Origin: Gemmatimonadota bacterium
GTDB lineage: Bacteria; Gemmatimonadota; Gemmatimonadetes; Longimicrobiales; Gaopeijiaceae
Length of the DNA stretch: 64,000 nucleotides
NCBI GenBank assembly: GCA_022825135.1
Contig: JAJDYN010000023.1
Location: 1 to 64,000, forward strand
Direction: 5' to 3'
In this document: piece by piece, positions 8,829 to 15,796 of the stretch
Numbering within the stretch: position 1 is the stretch's first letter
How the letters are laid out: each line of letters starts with the position of its first letter
Notes under the pieces: model-generated
What the model saw: only the letters and a program-made list of their open reading frames with translations
The model's database searches: none
Told to the model about the DNA's origin: nothing
Translations under genes and position numbers: made by a program

Positions 8829-10478
8829 ATGACGAACAGAAACCGGACGATCCGGGCGGGTCGGGACATCGAGAGCGCCATCGCCGCGCTGCCTGGACGG
8901 CTTGCGACCGGCATGGGGCTGGCGTGCGAGAGAGCGGCCCCGACAATCAAGGCGATGCTGACCGGCGCGGCGTCCGGCATCGTCCTGGCACTTCTCGCGG
9001 CGTCGGGACTGGAGGCGCAGGGGCCGCCGCTGGCTTCGGCGGGGCCTGTGCCTGAGGACGTGACCTTCAGCCGCGACGTCGCGCCCATCCTGCAGCGGGC
9101 CTGCGTCCGCTGCCACCGGGACAACGGCGTCGCCCCCATGTCGCTCGTCACCTACCGCGATGCGCGCCGCTACGCGCGCCGAATCGCCGAGCGCACCCAA
9201 ATCCGCGATCGGGCGGGCGCCATGCCCCCCTGGTACGTCGAGAAGGACATCGGCATCCAGCACTTCAAGGACGACATGTCGCTCGACGACCGGGAGATCG
9301 CCACGATCGACGCGTGGTACGGCGCCGGCGCCCCGGAGGGTGATCCGGCGGACCTGCCTCCCCCTCTGGAATTCGACGACGACATCGTATGGACGGCAGG
9401 CGAACCCGACCTCATCGTCCGCCTGCCCGAAGTGTTCGTGGATGGCGATTCGCCCGACTGGTGGGGCGAGATCGAGAGTGTCCCGACCGGCCTTGCCGAG
9501 GACCGGTATGTGAAATCCGTCGAAATCCGGGAGGTCAACGACGTGCCGTCGACGCGGACCGGCACCGAACACGAGGGTCGCCACACGGTCGGAGGACGGT
9601 TTGTGGTGCACCACATGATCTGGAGCACGCGTGTGCTCGAGGGCAGGGAATCGGGGGTTGGCGCCGACCGGGCTTCCACCGATGTCGGCTGGCCGGTGCA
9701 CGAGGTTGGGCGCGAACCGGACATCTTCGACGAGGACGCCGGCCGGCTCCTTCGCGCCGGCTCGTCGGTCGTGTCCAACTCGGTGCATCTTCACTCCAAC
9801 GGCCGCGATACCCGCGCCCACCTGGAGATCGGCTTCCGCTTCCATCCTCCGGACTACGAGCCCCGGTACAGGCGGGCCAGCTTCGGGCTGGGCAACGGTA
9901 GCGACATCGACATCCGCGCCGGCGAGTCGGGACAGGAGCTGCACGCGTACCGGGTGCTGAACCAGCACACCAAGATCGTCACCTTCGAGCCCCACCTGCA
10001 CGCTCCCGGGATGCGCATGTGCCTGGAGGCGATCTGGGGCTTCAACGTCGAGACCATCAACTGCGTCGGCTACGATCACAACTGGGTGCGCGGCTACACT
10101 TACGCCCAGGATCACCAGCCGCTCCTGCCCAGGGGGACGATTCTCCACATCGTCGGCTACATGGACACCTCCGAGGAGAACCGGAACGTGCCCGACACCC
10201 GCAACTGGCAGGGCTCGGGCAACCGTTCGGTGGCGAACATGTTCATCGACCTCGGGATGCGCGTGGAGCTCACCGACGAGCAGTTCGTGGAGGAGATGGC
10301 GAGGCGGAGGGAGCGGCTGGGGCTGGGTCCCAACGACCATGTGATCGGCTGCCCGCTGTGCATGGTCGTTCCGGAGAACGGGAACCCCCGTTACTACGTG
10401 GATGCGGACGCGGCGACGGCGGACGGCGAACGCACCGGGACAACCGGTAATCCGCCGCCGGGCTCCCGCGACCGATAG
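8829..10478 (+). CDS. Secreted c-type cytochrome fused to PHM-like copper monooxygenase domain
   Basis: A 549-residue exported protein. A hydrophobic stretch near residues 38-62 (MLTGAASGIVLALLAASGLEA) looks like a signal peptide placed after an unusual 35-residue N-terminal extension. A haem-c motif CVRCH is at 92-96 within a short cytochrome domain (SRDVAPILQRACVRCH). The C-terminal two thirds resembles type II copper, ascorbate-dependent monooxygenases: HHM at 261-263, HLH at 320-322, HLH at 389-391 followed by Met395/Met397, all candidate copper ligands. AGGAAGGAG lies 5 nt before the ATG. It sits between an M28 peptidase and a secreted partner, 12 and 10 bp apart. Substrate unknown; the copper assignment is inferred from motif spacing. 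Confidence 0.72.
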   Translation: MTNRNRTIRAGRDIESAIAALPGRLATGMGLACERAAPTIKAMLTGAASGIVLALLAASGLEAQGPPLASAGPVPEDVTFSRDVAPILQRACVRCHRDNGVAPMSLVTYRDARRYARRIAERTQIRDRAGAMPPWYVEKDIGIQHFKDDMSLDDREIATIDAWYGAGAPEGDPADLPPPLEFDDDIVWTAGEPDLIVRLPEVFVDGDSPDWWGEIESVPTGLAEDRYVKSVEIREVNDVPSTRTGTEHEGRHTVGGRFVVHHMIWSTRVLEGRESGVGADRASTDVGWPVHEVGREPDIFDEDAGRLLRAGSSVVSNSVHLHSNGRDTRAHLEIGFRFHPPDYEPRYRRASFGLGNGSDIDIRAGESGQELHAYRVLNQHTKIVTFEPHLHAPGMRMCLEAIWGFNVETINCVGYDHNWVRGYTYAQDHQPLLPRGTILHIVGYMDTSEENRNVPDTRNWQGSGNRSVANMFIDLGMRVELTDEQFVEEMARRRERLGLGPNDHVIGCPLCMVVPENGNPRYYVDADAATADGERTGTTGNPPPGSRDR

Positions 10479-10488
10479 CGGCGTGAGG

Positions 10489-11556
10489 ATGGGGACACGC
10501 CGGGGTCGTGTGAAGGGTGACATCGGGGCTGACCTCCGCGCCGCATCCAGTATGAGCCGTAGCATCGCCGGGCTCCGCGCCGCATCCAGGATGATCGGGA
10601 TCGTTGCGGCATTTGTGGCCGTTGCGGGGGTGTGGGCCTCCGGCTCCGCTGCCCAGACCTACTCCCACGGGCAGAACGTGGCTCCGGCGTTCGAGGGTTG
10701 GGAGAGGAACGAAGACGGCTCGTTCAACTTCCTGTTCGGCTACATGAACCGGAACTGGCTCGAGGAAATCGATGTGGCTGTGGGGGAGGACAACTCGTTC
10801 TCGCCCGGCCCGGCCGACCGCGGCCAGCCCACTCACTTCCTCCCCCGGCGCAACCGCTTCGTTTTCAAGGTTCGCGTCCCACCCGACTGGGGCGACCAGG
10901 AACTCGTGTGGACGCTCACCAGCAACGGGGTGACCGAGCGGGCCTACGCGACCCTGCGGCCGGACTACATCGTGGACAACACGGTCGTCATGTCCGAAAC
11001 CGGTGCCCTGGGGGCCGGCTCCAGCAGCCCGGAGATGCGGGCCAACCAGCCCCCGACCATCGCGCTCGAGGGGCCGGATGTTCGCGAGACGTCGGTGGGA
11101 CGGCCGGTCACCATCACCGTGCTCGTCGAAGATGACGGCCTGTTGCGCCCCCGCCGCCGCCGTATCCCCCCGCCTCCCGAGACGGCCGAAGATTCGGCGC
11201 GCGCCGACTCGATCTGGAACGCCCCCCCGACCTTCAGCCGCCGGCAACTCGCACCTCCCTCCCGCGTCACCGTCCAGAAGGTGAACGGCCTGTTCATGTC
11301 GTGGTTCCTCTACCGCGGCGAGGGCGGCGTCTCGTTCGATCCACCCCAGGTGAAGGTGTGGGAGGACACCCGCACGGGCGCCAACTCCCCGTGGGCCCCG
11401 CTGTGGTTCCCACCCGACCCACCGGAAGACGGCCGCTGGATCGTGAACGTGACCTTCGACCAGCCGGGCACATACCTCCTGCGCGGCCGCGCCGACGACG
11501 GCGGGCTGTTCGCAGACGTGGAGCTCACGGTGGTGGTGCGGCCAGCGGCGAACTGA
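10489..11556 (+). CDS. Secreted protein of unknown function, partner of the cytochrome/copper protein
   Basis: About 355 residues. A signal-like segment (MIGIVAAFVAVAGVWASGSAAQ) begins at 10591, so the mature protein starts near AQTYSHGQNV. ATG 10489, 10552 and 10591 are all possible; I use 10489 because it is 10 bp from the previous stop. The mature part has beta-rich features (FNFLFGYMNRNWLEEIDV, FVFKVRVPPDWGDQELVWTLTSNG, ITVLVEDDGL, PGTYLLRGRADDGGL) suggesting immunoglobulin-like sandwich domains, joined by a Pro/Arg-rich linker. Order and spacing place it in the same transcript as the monooxygenase-like gene. I do not recognise a named family; related proteins beside such cytochromes seem common in soil and marine Gram-negatives. 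Confidence 0.72.
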   Translation: MGTRRGRVKGDIGADLRAASSMSRSIAGLRAASRMIGIVAAFVAVAGVWASGSAAQTYSHGQNVAPAFEGWERNEDGSFNFLFGYMNRNWLEEIDVAVGEDNSFSPGPADRGQPTHFLPRRNRFVFKVRVPPDWGDQELVWTLTSNGVTERAYATLRPDYIVDNTVVMSETGALGAGSSSPEMRANQPPTIALEGPDVRETSVGRPVTITVLVEDDGLLRPRRRRIPPPPETAEDSARADSIWNAPPTFSRRQLAPPSRVTVQKVNGLFMSWFLYRGEGGVSFDPPQVKVWEDTRTGANSPWAPLWFPPDPPEDGRWIVNVTFDQPGTYLLRGRADDGGLFADVELTVVVRPAAN

Positions 11557-11630
11557 TCTTCGCGCCGCCGTGAAGCGCCGCTTCGTCACCTCGGCCGCAA
11601 CCTTCGGACGAGTGCTGGCGGGGTGCCGCA

Positions 11631-11684
11631 GCGGTGACCCCGGGACCGTTCATCGCTGCGCTCCTCACGTCCCGGGATCACCGC
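11631..11684. terminator. Long hairpin at the edge of the low-GC island
   Basis: Arms GCGGTGACCCCGGGAC (11631-11646) and GTCCCGGGATCACCGC (11669-11684) pair with one mismatch across 16 bp, with a 22-nt loop. It lies about 75 bp after the plus-strand partner gene and about 30 bp beyond the minus-strand cysteine peptide, so it could terminate both. There is no clear U tract on either side. It also marks the point where base composition changes, so a recombination scar is another reading. Confidence 0.45.
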
Positions 11685-11713
11685 TCCACCTTCAGAGGGT
11701 GCCAATCAAGCCC

Positions 11714-12025
11714 TTATTTCTTCTTGCCGTCCTGCTCCAGGTAATAGGTATAGCCCTGGACGCAAACGGTAAACAAGTTCCAAAAGTCAACACAGGCACC
11801 GACCGACTGGCATTCCCGGTCACCCCCCCGGCCACACTGCGGCGCGTCCTCCATCGACTCGTCAATCACCAACGCCTGACCCACTGCCAACGCTGGCTGA
11901 GGTGACGACGCTGTGGTCACACCCACAATAATGGCTATAGCTAGCAGGAGCCGTCCCACTCCCATCGTCCTGGTTCGTGCACTCTTCGTTTTCATCACCC
12001 TTTCGGGCTTGTGATTTGTCGACAT
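11714..12025 (-). CDS. Small secreted cysteine peptide A
   Basis: A 103-residue precursor. Basic N-region (MKTKSARTRT) then a hydrophobic core LLLAIAIIVGVTTA and a likely cleavage near ALA, leaving about 56 mature residues. Four cysteines at 64, 72, 78 and 88 give C-x7-C-x5-C-x9-C, followed by V-x-G-x2-Y-Y-L-E and a KKK tail. The spacing and YY motif match the peptide encoded at 13678-13980. Start ATG 12025 has GAGG 9 nt upstream; an internal ATG at 11995 would give a more usual signal length. It follows the propeller gene on the same strand by about 100 bp. Base composition is lower in GC than in the flanking genes. Function unknown; disulfide-stabilised extracytoplasmic peptide is my inference. 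Confidence 0.72.
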   Translation of the reverse strand: MSTNHKPERVMKTKSARTRTMGVGRLLLAIAIIVGVTTASSPQPALAVGQALVIDESMEDAPQCGRGGDRECQSVGACVDFWNLFTVCVQGYTYYLEQDGKKK

Positions 12026-12128
12026 CTACTCATACCTCACTTTGCTAAGATGTTGTTCCTTGTGATGTGTTGCCGTCATGCTACCGGGATCCCGATCGTG
12101 TCCGTGCCGGCCTTTCGCATCCTTGGCA

Positions 12129-13169
12129 TCACTGTCGCTCTCTGTCGCGCATTCGAGCTCGCACTACCGCCGCCGTTGGAAACAGGTCTCTATAATCGAT
12201 GATCGCATAGGTATTGTTCCCCAACGCGATCATTTCTCTCACCGTAGGCGCCACCTCCTGCGAGTACAGATATTCTCCGGTGCGTAGGTCATACTTGTCC
12301 AGCGCGCCATTTGTCTCGCCGTCGAACAGAACAGCGAGTGTGTCCCCAACGACAGACAGTGCCATACCAGAGGGCGTCGGTCTCTCCAGGAACGTGGTCA
12401 CTGTGCGTACCGCCAGCCCCTCGCGTGATCTCTGTCGCACTACCTGGGGAAAGAGCGTGTGCTCCACATAGGGATATGACCCCTGTGATCCGTCGTCTTG
12501 AAACACAAACCAGCCATTGCCGTAGCCGAACCCGAAGATCCAAGCGCCCTCCTTCCACCTGGTCACGGAACCATTCCATTGCAAGAATCCCATCTGTTCG
12601 AATCCGATCCAGGGCGGCGATACTGTCGATATCACTCTTCCATCGCGGTTCACGACCATCCAAGGGGGATTGGCGTCCGTGTTCAACAGGTATTGATCCG
12701 GACCTAGGACGGCGACATCGTTGACATACGCCGGCTCTTCCAGCCGGACTTCGTGTAACAGTGAACCGTCGTCGCCAAGCACGACAAGTCGACCGTTGCC
12801 TGAATCGATCAGAATAACTTCCCCGCCTGGCGCAACGGTAAGTGCTCGGACGTCACTTATTTCCCCCGGGCCCTGGCCGCGAACGCCCCAAGACCAAGCC
12901 AAGCGTCCTACGGAGTCGAATGCTCGCACCCGCTGTAACGTTAGATCCACCAAGACGATCCCTCCCGAAGGAGTGGGGCTTGCATGTCGTGGCGTGGCAA
13001 GAACGGTGTCGTCGATGGCGCCCCAGGACCAAACGGTATCGTATTCGACCGGCAGGTATTGGCGGCTGCCTCCTCCCCTGTTCCACAGATCCATCGTCGT
13101 TCCCGACTCGGCGCTGCTACATCCCGTCAACAGACCAGCCAGCAACCAGTGGCGAATTGGTGTCTTCAT
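12129..13169 (-). CDS. 6-bladed beta-propeller lipoprotein
   Basis: A 346-residue lipoprotein: signal MKTPIRHWLLAGLLTGC with lipobox LTGC (Cys17). The mature part carries repeated propeller strands, notably GIVLVDLTLQRVRAFDSVGRL, the hallmark loop GVRGQGPGEISDVRAL, GGEVILIDSGNGRLVVLGDDG and DKYDLRTGEYLYSQEV, as in 6-bladed beta-propeller (NHL/TolB-like) proteins of Bacteroidota and Gemmatimonadota. It likely sits at the periplasmic or outer face of a membrane and binds a peptide or protein. Its ATG overlaps the stop of the thioredoxin-like gene by 4 nt, so the two are co-translated. In Bacteroidota similar propellers are frequently neighbours of small NVEALA-type peptides (recalled, not checked). 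Confidence 0.8.
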   Translation of the reverse strand: MKTPIRHWLLAGLLTGCSSAESGTTMDLWNRGGGSRQYLPVEYDTVWSWGAIDDTVLATPRHASPTPSGGIVLVDLTLQRVRAFDSVGRLAWSWGVRGQGPGEISDVRALTVAPGGEVILIDSGNGRLVVLGDDGSLLHEVRLEEPAYVNDVAVLGPDQYLLNTDANPPWMVVNRDGRVISTVSPPWIGFEQMGFLQWNGSVTRWKEGAWIFGFGYGNGWFVFQDDGSQGSYPYVEHTLFPQVVRQRSREGLAVRTVTTFLERPTPSGMALSVVGDTLAVLFDGETNGALDKYDLRTGEYLYSQEVAPTVREMIALGNNTYAIIDYRDLFPTAAVVRARMRDRERQ

Positions 13170-13681
13170 CCGCTTGCCTCCTCGTGCCGGAGCACCAATT
13201 CCAGCAGCTGCTCAGAGCCGTCCAAAGCGGCCACGCCAACGACGCCCGTTGCTCCGTTCACGGTTAGCATCATGGGTGTTTGACCAACTCCGAACATGTT
13301 GGCAACCAACGCTGCTGTCCGCATGGGAACCGGGTAGTGCGGAAACCGCTGATTCGCGGTGTCCAGCAGAGCGCGGAGATCGGTAGGATGTAGGCCATCC
13401 TCTATGACCAGCGCGCGTACGACAAGGCCGTTGTCACGCGCAATCGTGGCAAGTGCCGTAACTTGGTCTCGCGCATCGATGCAATCCAAGGGAGAAAGTA
13501 CAAATAGTACGCCGCCAGACGACGGGTTGGCCAGAGCCGCCAGGTGCTCCGTGAGAACCGTGGAGGCGGCAAGCCGCGTACGATTCTCTACGAACAATAC
13601 GGAGGCCGCGATTACCAAGGCGAACGTCACCCACGGTGCATTGCTTGCCAGAATCAGAAGGTGCTTGGTTGTTCTCATCAT
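13166..13681 (-). CDS. Membrane-anchored thioredoxin-fold protein with a single cysteine
   Basis: A 171-residue protein with an N-terminal anchor (WVTFALVIAASVLFV, about 17-31) and a periplasmic thioredoxin/peroxiredoxin-like domain. Strand VLFVLSPLDC places Cys67 at the active-site turn, but the residues after it are IDA, so there is no CxxC; Cys67 is the only cysteine in the protein. The cis-Pro loop is present as VGQTP (Pro136). A lone nucleophilic cysteine suggests a mixed-disulfide carrier or a peroxiredoxin-like role rather than a classic oxidoreductase. Start ATG 13681 overlaps the stop of cysteine peptide B (ATGA), and its stop overlaps the propeller ATG. That tight coupling suggests a function on the cysteine peptide; this is inference. 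Confidence 0.68.
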   Translation of the reverse strand: MMRTTKHLLILASNAPWVTFALVIAASVLFVENRTRLAASTVLTEHLAALANPSSGGVLFVLSPLDCIDARDQVTALATIARDNGLVVRALVIEDGLHPTDLRALLDTANQRFPHYPVPMRTAALVANMFGVGQTPMMLTVNGATGVVGVAALDGSEQLLELVLRHEEASG

Positions 13682-13980
13682 ACGTAACAAGGGCTGTCCA
13701 TTGTACAACTGTCAATGTCGTCGAGCTGTAGTGGCTCTTCGTCGTAATACCTCTTGCCGCTGATACACATCCCGAGGAGGCAGAACTTATACGACAGGCA
13801 CAGGCTTCCATCTCCACCGCCACAGCCGGCAGCCGCTGCGGCCGCTGGGTTGCCGGTGAAGGCGAACGTGCCAGCCAGGATCGACACGGCCACCATGGAT
13901 CGCAACAGCAGGCGGCGCGTGGTGGAAGGCGACAGCGCCCTCACGGAGGATCGAGGTGGCTTGCTGCCTGGTTTCTCCAT
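13678..13980 (-). CDS. Small secreted cysteine peptide B
   Basis: A 100-residue precursor with a basic N-region, hydrophobic core SMVAVSILAGTFAFTG and an Ala-rich cleavage region. The mature peptide (about 50 residues) has six cysteines at 53, 61, 67, 72, 92 and 98: C-x7-C-x5-C-x4-C, then I-x-G-x2-Y-Y-D-E, then a C-terminal pair C-x5-C. The first four cysteines and the YY motif match peptide A. AAGGAG stands 6 nt before the ATG at 13980. A second in-frame start at 14037 has the same 13-nt SD-start block and would add 19 residues. It is first in a coupled operon with the thioredoxin-like and propeller genes. Could be a signalling, toxin-like or structural peptide. Confidence 0.7.
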   Translation of the reverse strand: MEKPGSKPPRSSVRALSPSTTRRLLLRSMVAVSILAGTFAFTGNPAAAAAAGCGGGDGSLCLSYKFCLLGMCISGKRYYDEEPLQLDDIDSCTMDSPCYV

Positions 13981-14047
13981 TGCGTTCTCCTTGGTGGCGA
14001 TGCCGGGTTGACGAGGTACTCGGGTCGATCTGATCATTGCGTTCTCC
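13978..14047 (-). repeat. Duplicated SD-start module before cysteine peptide B
   Basis: The 13-nt block GGAGAACGCAATG occurs perfectly twice on the minus strand (plus 13978-13990 and 14035-14047), 57 nt apart, in the same reading frame. Each copy supplies a Shine-Dalgarno and an ATG, so the peptide could be made with or without a 19-residue extension (MIRSTRVPRQPGIATKENA). AAGGAG is more complete at the downstream copy. Confidence 0.5.
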
Positions 14048-14530
14048 GCTTTGAGTGGACTGGATTCGCCGGCCTGTTGATATGCTCCGGCGCGGGGGAC
14101 ACCGATAGGCGCGGGAGATGGCGTCGCCATCGGGGCCTCTGAGTCGTTTGTGAGCGAGCAGATCTCGGGAGAATCCGTGTCCGTCGGCGTGGTGTCCCTT
14201 GGGGAGTTCGGGCCGAGGCGGCTTTGCTCATTGCTGTCTCACTCGCTTCCAGAGTCCCTCATCCGCGAATCGGTGCCTGTTCGCGGGTCACTCATCCACG
14301 TCTCGTGCCGAAGCGCGAATCCCGGGCAAGTCAATGGCGGGATGCGCCGGTGTCGATGAATCCGACCGGTGTCGGTGCTTGCGCCACCGTCGGTGGGTCC
14401 GGCCGGTATCGACGCATCACACCGGTGTCCAGCCAGGAGAGAGGCGTTACCTTGACCCTGCCGGGCCCGGAAACTTCAGCGAGGGCCGGACGTACGGCGG
14501 CGGACACGAACCCGACGAACGGAGAGGGAA
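14048..14530. other. Gene-free stretch between the island and the 68-aa membrane protein
   Basis: No ORF here has a convincing start, composition or family match. The plus-strand readings are Arg/Ser-rich artefacts. Several loose copies of CCGGTGTCG-like sequence occur around 14340-14430 without regular spacing. The minus-strand promoter for the cysteine peptide operon must lie within the first 150 bp, but I cannot point to clear -35/-10 boxes. Confidence 0.5.
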
Positions 14531-14737
14531 ATGAAGACGTTTGCTCAGCTGTCCGCGGTGGGAATCGCCGCGGTTCTGCTTCTGAAGCTGCTGGGGGTGA
14601 TCGTCGTGCCGCTGCTGGGGTTCCTGGTCGCAGCGTTCGCTTTCACGTTCAAGCTGCTGCTGATCGCCGGAGCCGTCTGGCTCGTCTGGAGGATGCTCCG
14701 GAAGAGCGGCTGTTGCGGAACCCGCGACGAGGAGTAG
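14531..14737 (+). CDS. Small two-helix membrane protein
   Basis: A 68-residue protein that is mostly hydrophobic: helix one about residues 8-30 and helix two about 32-54 (FTFKLLLIAGAVWLVWRML), ending in a basic and Cys-containing tail (RKSGCCGTRDEE). GGAGAGGGAA immediately precedes the ATG. It converges on the K+ channel gene with 3 bp between stops. Similar short unannotated membrane proteins are common; no function can be assigned. Confidence 0.7.
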   Translation: MKTFAQLSAVGIAAVLLLKLLGVIVVPLLGFLVAAFAFTFKLLLIAGAVWLVWRMLRKSGCCGTRDEE

Positions 14738-14740
14738 CCC

Positions 14741-15745
14741 CTACGTCCACCGCCCCAGTTGCTGAAGTTGCCGGGGCGTTCCCATGACCACCAGCTCGTC
14801 CCCCACCTCGAGCGTGGTGCTCCCCTTCGGGTTGAACGTGATCTGCTTCTGATCCGGTCCCCGCAGGAGGGCGACCACGACCATCGACTCGCGAATGTTC
14901 GTGGCGTCGAGCGTCTTGCCCACCGCTGCCGCCCGCGCGCTCACGGCGACCTGGTCCGTGCGCAGATTCAGTTCCTGCAGGCGGTTGCCGATCTCGAGCA
15001 GCGTCGTCGCCGCCGGGCGGACCAGCATCGCGGCCATTGTGACGCCGCCGGTGACGGTGGGGCTGACGACATGGTTTGCGCCCGCCCGGTACATCTTGGC
15101 GGTGGTCTCGCGGTCGTCGGCCCGCGCGACCACGGTGAGCTCGGAGTTCAGTACGCGCGCGGACAGACAAACGAACAGGTTGTCGGCGTCCTCGCTCAGG
15201 CAGGTGATGAGACCGCGGGCGTGCCGAATGCCCGCGCTCTCGAGGACCTCGTCCCTGGCCGCGTCGCCCTCGATCACCAGAACTCCGGGATGCCTGCCGC
15301 GGATCGAGCGCACCCGGTCCGGGTCGACCTCGAGCACGACGAAATCGAGGTCCGACCGCTCCAGTTCGAACAGAACCTGCCGTCCCGTCCGGCCGCATCC
15401 GCACACGATCACGTGGTTTCTCAGCTTGGCGATGGTTTTCATGGTGCGCCGTCGTTGAAGCGTGCCCGCCAGATCCATTTCGATGAAGAACGCCGTAATC
15501 AGGGCGAACCAGAGGCCGAGTCCGGTCAGCCCCAGGGCGAGCAGGCCCATGGTGAAATTGCGCCCGGCCGCTGAGAGCGGGGCGACCTCGTGGTACCCCA
15601 CCGCGGTCAGCGTGATGACCGTCATGTAGAGGGCGTCGTGGAACGTCCAGCCCTCGAAGTACATGTACCCCAGGACGCCGATCGCATTCACGACCACGAA
15701 ATACACGGCCATCCGCGCCATCCACCGCGAGAACGAGCCGCTCAT
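14741..15745 (-). CDS. Two-helix potassium channel with TrkA-N/TrkA-C regulatory domains
   Basis: A 334-residue inner-membrane ion channel subunit. Two transmembrane helices (about 13-30 and 64-88) flank a pore loop reading TLTAVGYHEV, where canonical K+ channels have TVGYG; position 52 is His instead of Gly. After a basic linker comes an RCK/TrkA-N Rossmann domain (HVIVCGCGRTG, glycine motif at 116-121; acidic VLEVDPD end of strand 2), then a TrkA-C domain (about 245-330). Likely a ligand-gated K+ channel of the Kch/MthK architecture, regulated by nucleotide or ions. It follows the degenerate DEAD-box gene on the same strand by about 50 bp. Ion selectivity with this filter is uncertain. Confidence 0.88.
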   Translation of the reverse strand: MSGSFSRWMARMAVYFVVVNAIGVLGYMYFEGWTFHDALYMTVITLTAVGYHEVAPLSAAGRNFTMGLLALGLTGLGLWFALITAFFIEMDLAGTLQRRRTMKTIAKLRNHVIVCGCGRTGRQVLFELERSDLDFVVLEVDPDRVRSIRGRHPGVLVIEGDAARDEVLESAGIRHARGLITCLSEDADNLFVCLSARVLNSELTVVARADDRETTAKMYRAGANHVVSPTVTGGVTMAAMLVRPAATTLLEIGNRLQELNLRTDQVAVSARAAAVGKTLDATNIRESMVVVALLRGPDQKQITFNPKGSTTLEVGDELVVMGTPRQLQQLGRWT

Positions 15746-15796
15746 GGAGGCGCTCCCGTCATGCGGCCGTGATCCTGCGGGTTCTCGTATCCCGGC

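Noticed and set aside
7476..10565. Minus-strand 1029-aa open frame
   Set aside because: Covers the M28 and cytochrome/monooxygenase-like genes, which have clear motifs and SDs on the plus strand; composition is typical of an antisense shadow.
14334..14440. Scattered CCGGTGTCG-like sequences
   Set aside because: Spacing is irregular and copies are imperfect; not a CRISPR array or a direct-repeat origin.
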